A DNA stretch of 64,000 nt from Alentia gelatinosa. Lineage: Eukaryota; Annelida; Polychaeta; Phyllodocida; Polynoidae. The translations under genes were made by a program, and so were the position numbers. The notes under the pieces were generated by a model. That model was not told the DNA's origin and searched no databases. It saw only the letters and a program-made list of their open reading frames with translations. The stretch lies in NCBI GenBank assembly GCA_950022655.1, contig OX465588.1, positions 27,141,525-27,205,524 of the forward strand, in the 5' to 3' direction. The number at the start of each line of letters is the position of its first letter. Within the stretch, counting starts at the first letter, position 1. Of this stretch, positions 23,188-34,959 are shown one piece after another.

Positions 23188-23348
23188 AATATTCAGACAT
23201 ATATTTAAATGTCGTCTGTTCGCAGTAGAATATTCAGACATATATTCAAATGTCGTCTGGTTAATGTAGAATATTCAAACATATTCTCATGCCGTCTGGT
23301 CTTAGTAGAGTATTCAGACATGTATTCAAATATCATCTGAGTAGAATA
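23188..23348 (+). repeat. 41-bp tandem array
   Basis: The unit GTAGAATATTCAGACATATA plus TTCAAATGTCGTCTG and a short linker occurs about four times with mild divergence. A single related unit also lies at 22882-22916, at the far end of REP-C copy 1. Confidence 0.65.
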
Positions 23349-24204
23349 TCCAAATCTTTGGTTCTACGGACCGCCGGCAGGTGTTGGCTACTGAAATTAA
23401 ATCGAATTTAAAGAAAAAGAATTCGATTAATACTATGGAGACCAGCTGCCGCGACATTATACCAAACCACGCGAGATCCCACCAATCCACGCGAGATCTC
23501 GCCGCCATTATGGCCAGCAAGGCAGACGGGATGGTGGAGTAAATGTGTGTGGGGGCATTAATGAATCACTCCAACAATATAATCTTTACTGAGCTTTATC
23601 TTCAGCGAACCTGCAATAGAGATAAGCCACCGCGGATATCTCCCCCAAGGGCGACTGTGTGTCCTTTACGCAGGGACAAACTTGTATGAGGACATCCAGT
23701 CGTCTGCATCCAGCTTTGGGGGCTGGGTGGATAATAAAAAAAGGACCAGGACCGACTCCATGGTGCGACACTCGGCCACTTCTATATGCGAAAGTAAGGG
23801 ACTTATAAGGGCGTGTTGCCATAGAGACCGGGCGGTCGTATACCCGGGACCTGGAGTGTATAGTTGGTGTGTATTCATAGCGATGACTATCGACTCGCCA
23901 TCCAGGGGCCTGAGACCCACCCCCACCCCCGTTTCATATGAGTCTGATATGATCCTCCCGTCTCGTGTACCCCGGGAGTACAACACCACTGGCTCCTCCT
24001 ACGCCTCCTCCCATGAACCTAGGTATTTTTATATTATTTTTCTAGTCAAATTTCTGACATACAAACGTCGATGGCCGTCTCTGCTTCCCACGCTGTATTG
24101 TAGGTGGGGGAGTCATTTACATTCTCCATATAGGGAATGAAACAGGAGAGTAAGTGTTGCGCCGGGAGGGGCGGTAGGGGGGTAGACTGTCTGCATATAG
24201 CTTG
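23349..24204. other. No gene supported
   Basis: Frames of 107 (minus) and 152 residues (plus, 23682-24140) overlap over most of their length, with no domain. A GGTCGTATACCCGGGACCTGG-type GC-rich patch lies near 23830. Confidence 0.4.
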
Positions 24205-24205
24205 G

Positions 24206-24516
24206 GGCCCGTTTGATAATCTAATATCGTATATGTAGACCATTTACTACATGTCATTTTGACTCGGGGACGATATGCGTCAATTTTATTCAACACCTAT
24301 AGAGACCTTATGGACGACTAATACTGTGTTGGCCTTAACAGACTTTTTGGATTGGTTCAGGGAAGAACGCCTTGAAAAAGGTGATTGTATCCAATTCGCA
24401 ATTATCTGAATAAAAGAAAAAAATGAATGAACAAAAAACTACAATATTATCAATCGATAAACATTGTACGAGTTACAGAAGAGTCCTCGTGTACGATCCT
24501 AGATTATTAAACGGGC
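24206..24516. mobile_element. MITE-B copy 2
   Basis: Ends CCCGTTTGATAATCTAATAT (left) and TACGATCCTAGATTATTAAA (right) match the other MITE-B ends. The interior includes CACCTATAGAGACCTTATGG, the reverse counterpart of the CCATAAGTGTTGAAT block of copy 1, and a LINE-like tail at 24351-24427. Confidence 0.6.
24351..24427 (+). mobile_element. LINE-like 3' tail, second copy
   Basis: GGTTCAGGGAAGAACGCC, then AAAGGTGATTGTATCC, and an AATAAA at 24409-24414 with an A-rich end. It corresponds to the tail at about 1030-1097 and here lies inside MITE-B copy 2, so either it inserted there or the MITE incorporates it. Confidence 0.4.
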
Positions 24517-24755
24517 ACCTGGTGAGTAGGAGGAGGGACGGCGCTGGTGTTCCCGCGTCTGGGTGACATTCCTGTATACTACTAGCCTCAGTAACACATA
24601 CTACTAGCCTCAGTAACACGAGTCAAGTGGTCGCTGAGCATTCACTCCACGCCAAAGTCCGCCATGTGGCTTCAGTGTGGCTTCACTGTGGCTTCGTGTT
24701 GGTCTGCTATCCAGGACCCCCACTCATAACAGTGTGCGTTGGATTCATGAAAAAA

Positions 24756-24990
24756 ACAGAGGAAATATTTTTCATCTGGAATTTACTGCCCCACAGGGAC
24801 TAAGAAAACATGGAAAACACATCCTTATTGACCATGGAATGGAGCTGGTGTGTGTGTGTGGGGGGGGGGGGGAGTGATTATTGGTGTGAATGAACTCCAA
24901 TTTACCGAAAAACGAAAATTATAAACTGAAAATGAAAACAAGGGTTTCCTTGGAAGACTGCCATGTCTGTAACATGGAGGGGGGCACATA
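24756..24990 (+). repeat. REP-E copy 3
   Basis: Contains TTTTTCATCTGGAATTTACT, AGGGACTAAGAAAACATGG, CATCCTTATTGACCATGG, and CAAGGGTTTCCTTGGAAGAC followed by TGCCATGTCTGTAACATGG. A GTGTGT/G-run microsatellite (about 24848-24872) interrupts the middle. Confidence 0.6.
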
Positions 24991-25290
24991 AGATATTTAA
25001 ATTTCTTTAAAAAACCACTTGGTTTTTAAGGACTTTAACTCTCTTTTCTTAGTGCAAAAATGGAAAAAGAAATCTGGCTTTACAAAACAACATCCTTTTA
25101 TGAGGAATCCTATTCAATATAAACTCTTTTTGCAAAATTCTTTGAACAATTTGGGACGAAACCCGACCCTCTTTCCGCAAACTACAGACCGATCATGCGG
25201 TCCCATATTGACATTGAGTAAGGGGGAGAAGGACCTGCTTAAAGGAAGTAACTTAGAACTGTTACTGTTCCATTCATCAGCAGAATCTGC

Positions 25291-25450
25291 GACCCTAAGG
25301 GTATATATACGGACCTCCTCGAGGTTCAGCTTTTCTCGCTGGTTTTACACAACAGGATTGGTGATGAATCTACGTGATGAATTCAGGTAGAAATCTCACC
25401 CCTTCACATTCACCATGGTGAGATTTCGTTTACTTCCCACACCCAATGAC
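25291..25450. repeat. SINE-family body fragment
   Basis: ACCCTAAGGGTATATATACG, then GGTTCAGCTTTTCTCGCTGG, GATGAATTCAGGTAGAAATC and ACTTCCCACACCC follow the body order of 43105-43290. The tRNA head and the GGTGGCTGC subrepeats are absent. Confidence 0.6.
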
Positions 25451-26270
25451 TGACCTTTTATGTCACAACTAAATAACATGACTATATCTAGATTCTGCAT
25501 CATTGATTGATTGTTTAAGGGTCTGAATTGATGGACAAGCCCGAAAGACTTGAAAGATTTCTTGATAATGATAAGATTAACTCTATTTCGGGCGGACTGA
25601 ACGTGGTTACAAGTGTTGTCTAGTGACAAACACAACGGAATGCAGACACATTTCTCACTGAGTGGTTTCACCGTAAATAAATCGGCGCAATCTCCTGGTC
25701 CGGGCATATTCAACGCAGAGAAGGTATGTTAATGGATTAGGGATGCATCATGCTGATAATGGTATGCATAAATGAATTCCCACCGGTGACAAATCGCTGC
25801 CACTGACAACGGGGCCCGGTTCTATAAGCAGTGCGTAAAGCCGGGGGTTCAGCATTCATTTAAACACATCCCAGTGCCATTAACCCTTCTTCGCCGGGTG
25901 CATTATCCATAATGAACACTCAACCTCTGTAAATAAAGCATATTGAAGCACCCCTACCCAAGTCCTTCACATGCACAAGGGATCTAACAATACATGGTAA
26001 ATTCATCAAGTGTCCATAGCAGGATTCCAGCCTGAAACATGTTCGTGGCTGAGGATGTGAATGACGTGTTGATATTAGAGAATGGGGGTGGGTTTGTCAG
26101 GGGGCAGGGTGACCGGAATAATCAGGGGTAGGTTGGAGAGGGTAAATCAGATAGTAAATCAGTTCCATCCCCAATTACCCCCCCCCCCCCCCCACAAACA
26201 TCGCACCATGCCTCTGACTCACACCCCTATTCCCCAATACCAACTCCCCCAAAGGCAGTTTTTAAACGCC
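25451..26270. other. No gene recognised
   Basis: A poly-C tract of 16 or so bases lies at 26178-26194. A single TTAACCCTTCTTCGCC end (25881) resembles the piggyBac-type MITE termini, but I found no matching second end. Confidence 0.4.
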
Positions 26271-26274
26271 TTCT

Positions 26275-26330
26275 GATTGGTGGAGCGGGGCCCCGCGGGG
26301 GGCATTGGTCAATAGGGATTGGGGTTCTGC
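26275..26330 (-). promoter_or_regulatory. Three CCAAT boxes around a GC palindrome
   Basis: ATTGG occurs at 26276-26280, 26304-26308 and 26318-26322, around GGGGCCCCGCGGGG (26287-26300). Closely spaced CCAAT and GC-rich boxes are typical of animal proximal promoters. On the minus strand they would read CCAAT. No exon was identified next to them, so this is only a candidate. Confidence 0.25.
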
Positions 26331-26499
26331 GGGGAGGGGGTTGGGGTGATTGAAGGAGGGTGAGGGTAATTTGGATCCAATCAACATGTCACTGAACAAG
26401 GGCCTGTTGAATGTGTCATTAAGACGTAAACATGGTGTTTAGTTAACGTCCCCTGCACGTGCACACACTCACGCACGCGCGCGCACGAGAGTGGCCGTT

Positions 26500-26800
26500 A
26501 ACTCTGCAGTTACCTGCTGTAAAAATATGACCTTCACGCGGCTCGCGCATGCGCAGAAGGCCGTATTTGGACAGCGGCTGCGCACACCGCTCAGAGGGCC
26601 GTACGGTAGTTCTGTACGGCCGGCCACCTGCAGCCAAGCCCCAGACACAAACGCCTATTAGCACCGACCCTGCAGAGTAATCTTTGACCCGCGGGGTGAT
26701 CCAATTTAACTAATCCCCATACGGCTTCTGGGCATGCGCGGATTAAAGTCGTCTGGTCAGCTGGCTCTCTAAGATGGCCGCTAAAGTGACCGCTCAAAAT
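26500..26800. other. CpG-rich segment with YY1-like motif
   Basis: Dense CG dinucleotides (CACGCGGCTCGCGCATGCGC at 26535-26554 and neighbours) and AAGATGGCCGC at 26772-26782, the YY1 core form. Open frames on the minus strand here show no domain. This could be a promoter-type region or undermethylated DNA. Confidence 0.3.
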
Positions 26801-26854
26801 CTGCATCCACTTTGAAGACCTTTATGTGTACATCCATTTATTATATGAATATAG

Positions 26855-27170
26855 GGCCAGACTTTCGGAACGCAAAACCATGATTCTTCCTTGGCCAGTT
26901 CTGTGGCCCAGGTTATGGTACTGGCTCATATAAATACCCCCTTGCATTCACAACATCTTGAATATGTTAACAAAGATTTCAAGGGTGTCTAAGACCAGTA
27001 CTTAATGCCTTGATCAGTCCTTCATGCCTTGATATGGAAATTCTAGTTTTCTCTGAGAAGAGTCGATTTTCCTGACATTTTTCCAAATTCGAATTTCCCC
27101 TGACAAATTCCCTGAACTTTAACTGAACTAGAAAAAAAAAAAGAATTCATGGTTTTCCCTGACGTTTGGC
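26855..27170 (+). repeat. REP-F copy 1
   Basis: Ordered blocks CTTTCGGAACGCAA, TTGGCCAGTTCTGTGGCC, GGCTCATATAAATACCCCCTT, AGGGTGTCTAAG, CTTAATGC, CTGAGAAGAGT and TTTCCCTGACATTT-like. The same order occurs in 55195-55590. Diverged dispersed repeat with no coding content. Confidence 0.55.
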
Positions 27171-28499
27171 GACCCAGTTCTTCCCGCAGTCGACCTAATC
27201 GCTACATACTGACACCTGAAGGTCGTCTAAATAGGGGTCTACTGTATAAGTAGCTAGTTCTTTAATGATACCTAATACCAGGTGAATACAGCTAAAGAGC
27301 TTCTTTGGGAATAATCCATCGCCTCCACCACAGCGCGGCTCTAAGATCACGCGGCCACATCCTATTTCTGATAAATCACCAAGAAAGTTTGCAAACTAAA
27401 AGGCGACGGCATCTGGGCTTTCTCATGAGAAGCTGACTGTTTTTTAGCACGCCTCCTCCTCAGGGTGGCGCAATGGAGAGGAGCAGGGCGCGGGAGAGAC
27501 CGGACAATAAAGTGGTCGACAAACAGGATTAGGACGGAAATCCATGAAGTTTACGAGACGGACGCATCACTGCCACGATGCTGGATCCCTGGGCCTCGTT
27601 TATTAGATAGACCTCGCTGATCCAATGGTTCGACGGGAAAATCAATGAGGGACTGCTCCAGAAAAACACGAGATTAATCTGACTTGGGGAATGGGATGGA
27701 TACAAGCTCATATCGTAATGTATGACCTCTGATAACGAGGTATTACTAGGACTGGTGACACGTCAAGCTCATAATACAGCGCCTACATCCGTGCATTAGA
27801 TTTAGATGATTATCTCTGTCCTAAATATTTTATGTTTACATTTTGTAGTAATCAAATATATATAATATACATGGAAAATATCATAGATATAATATATATC
27901 ACGATTTCAAATTACTTCTATATGTGCCTACATGGTAGCATGGTGGTCGGTGGGTTCAGTGGACTGGAACGGGGCCGGTGGTCTCTGATTGGTCAGTTAT
28001 CGAGCCAATGACTGCGCAGTAGAGCCAGGTTTACGGTTTGTACCGACCCCTCATATCTACATATAAACGAATGTTTTACATATGAATTAAACATACGACA
28101 TACTATTTTTACACTTTAAGGATTTAGGAGATTTACGCACTCTTTGATTCCTACATATTGGATGTTTAAATCAGTCACGGACTTTTCAGAGACGTCTCGT
28201 ACTACATGACTAGCAGTCACGTGATATATCGCCTCGTTCATATCGCTCTGTATCAAACTGGTGGAGAGCGACAACTTTCACCAACACTTGTTGGGTTTTT
28301 TCTTTAATACCATATGGCCTTCCACCAAAGATAGTAGTTATAATTTCATCTCAATGCTTCCACTTAACCCAAAAACCATGAGTTAGACCTAAGAATATAA
28401 TACCCGATATGTGCCAACGGAATACACAACACACTCACGCACAGGCACACTCACCAAGCAGGAATCAAGTTAAACTTCCTTCTTCTCAGCCCACCACAA
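27171..28499. other. No gene recognised
   Basis: AT-rich segment with TATAATATATA stretches at about 27855-27900. No tandem array of note. Confidence 0.45.
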
Positions 28500-28730
28500 G
28501 TGCCCTCATTACACCACGCCAGTTGTTGTTGTAGCGGCGAGTAGCGGCCATTTCCTGTGGGGCACCAGTCAAGGCGCCATATTCAGAAATGCAAAACATA
28601 GTAGAGGCAACAATCCTATTACAAGGGCCGCCTGGGAGGCCGTTGCTGGCCGTTCCCCAGCCGTTGCTGGCCGTTGCCGGCGCTCATCTCCAGTCTGGCG
28701 GCCAGTCCGACTTTAACACCGCCATATTGA
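28500..28730. other. GC-rich segment with CCGTTGCTGG repeats
   Basis: GGCCGTTGCTGGCCGTTCC, CCGTTGCTGG and CCGTTGCCGGC occur in series at 28636-28681. CGGCCATTTCC and GGCGCCATATT are YY1/SRF-like motifs. A short plus frame (28589-28807) spans it without any domain. Confidence 0.35.
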
Positions 28731-29639
28731 TTCCTTACACGCCACGGATTCTACACGAGAGAGAAAAAAAGTGGCCAAGACTGACGGGCAAGTGCAGTTC
28801 ATCTTGATGGTAATCTGGATTGGGGTCAGTCGGAGTGTCGCCTGTGGCTACTGCTATTGGCAGCTCCGTCATGAGTTGTCTTTTAGACTGTTATTTATTC
28901 TACTCTCTCCGAGTCCAGTCGCCATCGACGACCCAGGGGCTTCTCTTGTTCTTGTTGAACTGGAACGTGTCCCTGTGGTTTGCTGGTCCACTTGGCGTGG
29001 CAATGAATACCAGAGCAGGGAGGGCGACCGGGCCCTCCGCTAATCATCTCCCTGCTCGGTGGAGAGTGTGATTGGAGAGTGTGTGTTTGTGTGGTAGCAG
29101 GAAAGTGGAGAGCTAGGAACAAATGGTATGTTCAACATTGATGGAAGTGTGTGGAAGTAGGAAAAAAACAATAATTTCATAGTTTTGGTTTTAATTCAGT
29201 CTGTGGATTATTCTCAGGAATCCACATGGCAACGAGCCAAACAGCGACTTGAGCAAAGGCCTCTATACTGAAGGGTCCAAATATATCAAACACGAGTGCG
29301 ACAATGAGGTATTTTGGTCTCAAGTAATTAGACATGGCCAGCTGAGCACACCTTTAAGACACTGGCCCCCTGCACCCTACCAAAGTCACAGAGTTGGCAC
29401 GGTGATAGTGACGGGATCGTGTTTACACCCCGCCCCCACTCACTGCGGACGTATTTTATGGATGGCCCCTCTAGCTTCTTGGTCCCATTGTTCCCTGTAC
29501 CCCAGACCCTCTCCTCAGTCAGTGCCTTCTCTACTTGATCACAAACCAGTGTTTGTCCAACAAGGTAAACCCGCAGACAATATTCTCCACTGGGATCTAG
29601 GAACAGCGGACACCGCCGCAAACACCCTCGTTCGATAGT
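28731..29639. other. No gene supported
   Basis: Frames of 90, 83 and 129 residues overlap each other and antisense frames. None shows a domain. Confidence 0.4.
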
Positions 29640-29822
29640 CGTATTTGAACAGAGTCTGGGGTATATAGACATAACTCACAGAGTCTGGGTTATATATCAC
29701 AGACTCTGGGACAAATGTACATACATATATACAGATGTATATACATCACAGAGTCTTGGGTATATATATATATACATCACAGAGACTGATATTATGTGTG
29801 TGTGTGTGTCTATATATATATA
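29640..29822 (+). repeat. ACAGAGTCTGGG repeats and TA/GT microsatellite
   Basis: CACAGAGTCTGGGTTATATA-type units recur at about 29650, 29677, 29697, 29748 and 29778, mixed with TATATATATA and GTGTGTGTGT runs. One more unit (TTACAGAGTCTGGGGTA) lies at about 29970, beyond the pogo-like MITE, so the MITE appears to have inserted into the array. Confidence 0.6.
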
Positions 29823-29961
29823 TAACCCCGCTTAAGGGTACACCTCGCCTAAGGGACACTTTGCTCGTAACCTTAAGTGCGGTTGAAATGAACTGAATAA
29901 AGATTTCTGTTTCGAAAAAATGTCCCCCTAAGCCAGATGTCCCAGAAGCGGGGTTTCACTG
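29823..29961. mobile_element. pogo/Tigger-like MITE (~139 bp)
   Basis: The right end read inward is CAGTGAAACCCCGCTTCTGG, next to TA (29962-29963). The left end carries AACCCCGCTTAAGGG. The two arms match over about 35 bases, including a GGACA(T/C)TTT block. Termini of the type CAGTnnAACCCCG with a TA target site are typical of pogo/Tigger-group mariner relatives. The first bases of the left end have been lost or altered. No transposase frame. Confidence 0.55.
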
Positions 29962-29963
29962 TA

Positions 29964-30801
29964 CATACATTACAGAGTCTGGGGTAGCCCGGCGACTGGG
30001 CGTGGCCGATCAGCGTGTGGCGTAGACCAGGCCTGCCGTGCACCCGGCCACAGTCCCCTCTCCCTCCTGCCACTGCCTGCAGTAAGCCGGTCTTTCGCCG
30101 TGCTGATTGTGAGCATTTTTGTCAGTCTACCAAAGAGCAGACAGCAGACTGAAGACACTCAGGGATAGTTCCCCAAACGGCCTGCAGTTCCGCTCCACTG
30201 GCTAGTGCCTTAAGCACTGACCTAACTCCCCCACACCCACTCTGGGGGGTGGGGATAGTGGTGGTAGACAAGGTAGCAGCGGCTTTCTCAGGACCGGGCA
30301 GTGGGGATTGACAGAGGAGAGATCGGGTACCAGTTGCCGATCACCAGACTGGTCCCTGGTCTGAGGACACATGTCTGCCTGGCGAGTTGTCGCATCGCAA
30401 CACGAGCGGTCAGTAAATAGACTGTAGTCCCACACCGCTCCTCTTGTCCTCACCCACACAGGGTCTCTCTCTCGCTCCCCCTCTATTCACCCACACTTGG
30501 TCTCTCTACCGTTCCCTGTGCTCATCCACACAGAGTCTCTCTACCATGTTAACCACAGCACCAAGGGTCTGTTGAATAACTGATTCCTACGGATGTACAG
30601 GGTACAAAGAGGGTTTTCATTTGATTATATTCTTGCTTGTTCACTGAAGCACGATGCACACGATTGCATTCATGTGCCTCACAGGGTGTTTGTCTGAGAC
30701 AAATCCTGCTGCGATTCTGTACTCGAACACAATCTCTTCGTTTAAATTGCAGGGTTCTATTTCTCTGAGATAGAATGGGTAACATATGGTCATAGAGTCA
30801 T
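29964..30801. other. No gene recognised
   Basis: GTCTCTCT...CACCCACAC units occur three times at about 30440-30540 as a small diverged tandem repeat. Open frames on the minus strand show no domain. Confidence 0.4.
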
Positions 30802-31152
30802 TGTACACTTTCTCTATATCTATTTGATAGCAACGTTGCTCACTTTCATGTATATCAAGATTGTAGCAGACACTACCCACTTTCTTGTTTATTAAGATTG
30901 GCCCACTTTCTTTTATATTGATATTGTAACAGACTCCGTCCACTTTCTCGTATATCAAGATTGTAACAGATATTGCCCACTTTCTTGTAAAATCAGATCG
31001 TAGCAGACATGGCCCACTTTCTCATATATCACGAGTGTAACAGACTCCCCCCACTTTCTCATATATTAAGATTGTAGCAGACATGGCCCACTTTCTCATA
31101 TATAACAGACTCCGCACACGTTCTCATATAAGATTGTAGCAGACTGCCCACA
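30802..31152 (-). repeat. 37-bp tandem array
   Basis: Unit CACTTTCTCGTATATCAAG plus ATTGTAACAGACATGGCC-like, with period 37-38, about eight or nine copies. The minus-strand frame running through part of it is an accident of the array. Confidence 0.7.
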
Positions 31153-33285
31153 TTCCGGTCTCTGGTTGAGGACACCACACCCTGCTACCTTCCCTCTCAC
31201 CAGATGTCGCTGTCTGATCTCGTAGGACGTGGCCCTCATATTTTACCCAGCATGCCTTGCGGGCAGGTGAGCAGGTCATACACAAGGCGGTCTGATGGCG
31301 AGTCGTAGAGAGTGTGTATTTATTATAGACGATCTCTTACTGCAGCAATGGCACCACATAGGCAGGCTAGGCATGGGTTAGTAAGTATTTATCAAAGCGG
31401 AGACACAGCACAGCCTAGCAGAAAGCATCTCTCTTGTAACACATTTTGTGTTTAATCATCAGTGGAGGAAATATCAACTTAAACAATACCATCGACTTAC
31501 CATTGCTAAGGCAGGATGTTACGTTCAATTTCAGTTCATGAATTTGTCCTGCTAAATGTAATAGCTTGAGGAAGAAGGGAGGACATTCAAATCATAGAAT
31601 ATCATTCCAATCAGGAGCTCATAAAGCTCTCCTAACAAGGCTTCAATCATTCCTTGTACAATAAAGCTCCCGGGACAATACAAAATAATGAATTCGTGAG
31701 GGATTCAATGGATTTCCATTGAACAGAAAGGTTCATAGCAACTCTGACGTTTTAAAGGCTAACATGTGTAGTAACAAATAGAGGCATTAGACTACAAGAG
31801 TTAGAATTATGTACAACAGTAATTTCTATACGAGGGGTCTAAACAGACGGGACAATGCATTGCTTTGGGCACTAACCTTTTTTGTCTGAAACATAGTCTG
31901 AAACAATAAAACAAAAGATGTTATACAATAATGTGCAAAGCAAACAAGGGAGCAAATCAAAGCCGTTGAAATTCTGCAAACTTAATGCAAATACTCAAAA
32001 ATAGTCTATGATAAATTCACTTTGAAGTACAGTAAAATCAAAATTCGATGTCGCAAGACAAACAATATCATGGCAAATAAGAAATGCAAATAATATCGCA
32101 ATCGACATTCTCTTATCAAGGCAAACTGGTTTTCAAACATAAGCAAGCTGGGAAAAAGGGGTGTTTCAATGAGAAGATGAAAAATACATCACAAAACACA
32201 GCTAGTTACACTGAATAATGGTCAGCATTCATCACTCCATCCTTTCAAAACACACAGGGATAGGCTGGGGCATCTCATAACAGCATTCACATTTTACCGT
32301 ACTTCTCAAACATGCGTGTTAGTAAATTAAATCTAATGCTTTAAAATATCCAGCACGATCAACTCCACGTTGATGTTGGTGCTTTGGAAGTGCACTTAAT
32401 ATCGCTCACTGTTCCAACCACCTCTTCACCACCTTATCCCCGGTGGTACCGGAAGTGGTAACTAGTACCACGTGATCTGCACTTGTCTCACTTGCCTCTC
32501 CAGCCACAGGCTTCGCCAGTAGTCTCAAGGCTTCACTGTAGCAGCAGGAGAAGAGGTATGCGCGTTTTACATGGTACAATATATTTCAGTTTTCGTTATT
32601 TTTCTTTTGTGTACCATATCTATTTTGTTCAAAGTTCTCTATACGTATATTCAACTTAGGAAATATCAGTATAGTATATTATATTGACACTGTTCCGTAT
32701 GATACTAACTGAAGAGTCTGGCAGTAAGAATAAAAGATTAGATGTGGGAAACTCCATATCGGAAACTTGAGACACTTGCCCGAAGCAGTAAAAATGACGG
32801 ATCGATAAATTCAATCTTATCTACGGCTGGCATCAAACAACCTATAAATTAATGGTTTCTGAGATACCTTCCTTTGTGCATACAAACTGGATACCGTGAA
32901 GCTACAGTAGACTCATGTGATTCTGGTATTGAATCTGGCAACACAATTTTACACATATCGTTTCTATATTTCTACATAAGACGATTATGTTAGCTATTGA
33001 GGCTGTCACAATCCTTGACTTCATGATTCCAGATGCATTGTAATTCCTAACGTCCTGGGGGTATATGATTCTTATGTCCACCTAATCATTATTAATGTAT
33101 AGTCTAGAGATTGTTATATTGCGGATGGTTGTAATCGAGAAAAAATCTCTAACATGCAAAGTAGTACGTGAGAAGATCGGCGGCGTTTTGTGTTTCCTTT
33201 GATAACTTAAATTTGCAATGCTGGATAAACAAAAATACAATATCATCCTGCTTCTTATACTACTGTGGCTATCCTTCTTCTAGTT
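31153..33285. other. No gene recognised; about 2.1 kb of low-structure sequence
   Basis: I saw no array, inverted repeat, SINE or open frame of note. This is one of the longest stretches without any recognised repeat in the window, which makes it a fair place to look for conserved non-coding sequence. Confidence 0.45.
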
Positions 33286-33545
33286 GACGCTACGCAATAT
33301 CCTCGCTGACTCGGCTATTACTACACATCAACCACGCGGAGTATACGCCCACTCGTATCAGAAACAGGTTGATATTGTATGTATACACATTATTGACTGG
33401 TTTTAGATACAAGCGGTCGTATGCTCCGAGGAGTTGACACGTAGTAATATCCAAGTTCATGTGAGTGTGTTGCATAGGATCAGCTCCAAGGATCATACAA
33501 CCGCTTTTATCTGAAACCAGTCTATATTGTATTTATCATCCACCT
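33286..33545. mobile_element. REP-D palindromic element
   Basis: Left arm TACGCAATATCCTCGC...GCTATTACTACACATCAAC... mirrors right arm GAGTTGACACGTAGTAATAT...GTGTGTTGC around a centre near 33385. TGATATTGTATG / CATTATTGACTGG lie at the centre. It ends with GAAACCAGTCTATATTGTAT, a terminal motif also found reversed at other copies. Related segments are at 17237-17350, 40757-40905 and 51975-52106. Probable foldback or MITE. Confidence 0.6.
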
Positions 33546-34308
33546 TTATCTAACCGGTGGCGTGCCGATATTAGTTCACCTAAGTTCAGCACCACACTTT
33601 CGTAGGTCACTATTTTTCTGTATGCGCGCTTTATTGCAACCCGGCGTAAAGAACATATCTGTATGTTTTATGCGCCGGTATGTCCGTTCAGAGTTGCCAC
33701 AGGTTTACTATGGACACGTTGGTGGATGATAAATCGCAGCGTAAACTTGTCCTTTCATGGATGCATCAGCGAAGCCATGCTGAGTGACCACTTGGCCTCT
33801 TTCCAATTGATTATTCTCTTTATGCACTTCACCCACATGGAGGCCTCCTACGTGTAGAAATACGTATAAGTGTCTGCACTAAAGCCACAAAGAGAACGCC
33901 TTTCACGCCGGTGGACGTCAAAGAACATCTACTTTGATCCCCCGTACTTTACCGAGAAGCCACACCATAATAGAGCCTTCGAGCAGTTCCCTGTGGCGCA
34001 GAGCGGTGACACACACCCAGAGGTGTTGATCGAGCTGTGGGTGTGATCTGAGTGTTGGCAGAGACAACTGGCAGATAACGAGTGATAATAACCACCAGGC
34101 CCCGTCCCCCGTCCCCCGCCCGGCACTATCTGTATGCACAGGCAGGCGCTGGTCACTCACTGGTCAGCTCCATACAGTCAGCCCGCAGCTGGTGTTTACA
34201 CTGACCGCCGGACAATTATGACAAGGCAGTGAGCCAGCCCGCCCAGCCTGCCCTCCCTTCACGGCCAATTTCCTACACTGATTTGTTAACTCCCTCTGGC
34301 CTGAAGTT
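33546..34308. other. No gene recognised
   Basis: Overlapping minus frames of 75-80 residues at 33918-34160 have no domain. Nothing further. Confidence 0.4.
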
Positions 34309-34539
34309 GCCTGGAGGAATTGCGTTGTAGGGTCTGAAGATGCCTGGGGGCATTGCGATGTAGGGCCTGAAGATGCCTGGAGGAATTGCGTTGTAGGGTC
34401 TGAAGATGCCTGGGGGCATTGCGATGTAGGGCCTGAAGATGCCTGGAGGAATTGCCATGTAGGGCCTGACGATGCCTGGAGGCATTGTGACATAGGGCCT
34501 GAAGGTGCCTGTAGGCGTTGCGATGTAAGGTCTGACAAT
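34309..34539 (+). repeat. 33-bp minisatellite with 66-bp higher order
   Basis: Seven 33-bp units, each starting GCCTGGAGG or GCCTGGGGG. The first four alternate as two nearly identical 66-bp pairs (GAATTGCGTTGTAGGGTCTG against GCATTGCGATGTAGGGCCTG). The unit is a multiple of three, so two minus-strand frames (124 and 70 residues with 11-residue repeats) stay open; I treat those as by-products. Confidence 0.75.
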
Positions 34540-34959
34540 GTGTTATTTCAAATGAAGAATAAGTGTAGATCTAGATATTTTCATCTTTTTCTTACTATAT
34601 TGAGAAAACAATATTACAGTTCTTATTCACTCTGGGTTAGAATATTGTTACTATGGAAACCCTGGGTTATATGGTTCTACTTGTAAAACGTGTGACATTA
34701 GTGCATATAGGTTCACGAGTTCAAAACTATGCTCCGGACGAGTGCTTGATGTCGCTCTGGGATGCAGGACTGAATGAGTTAACCTCTTCTGATATCTGCA
34801 CTGCAGCAGTCCTGCAGCACAGCCCTCTGCTGACTGTGTCCCCTGAGAGGGTGGGAGGAATTCTCATTTTTAGATTTTGTATTGGCTTCGAGAAGGTACA
34901 GTAGAATGCAGATTTCACCTCCTGATAAAACTACATGTACTTTCAGGAATTTTACAGAG
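34540..34959. other. No gene recognised
   Basis: Unique sequence between two minisatellites. Plus and minus frames at 34653-34918 overlap. Confidence 0.4.

Noticed and set aside
25881..25900. Fourth piggyBac-type MITE end (TTAACCCTTC)
   Set aside because: No matching GGG-TTAA end was found nearby.
29757..29822. Microsatellite TA/GT run as a separate regulatory signal
   Set aside because: Simple-sequence tracts of this kind are ordinary in animal DNA; listed only as repeat context.
34164..34538. Minus-strand 124-residue frame with 11-residue repeats
   Set aside because: Product of the 33-bp minisatellite; a second frame over the same array is also open.
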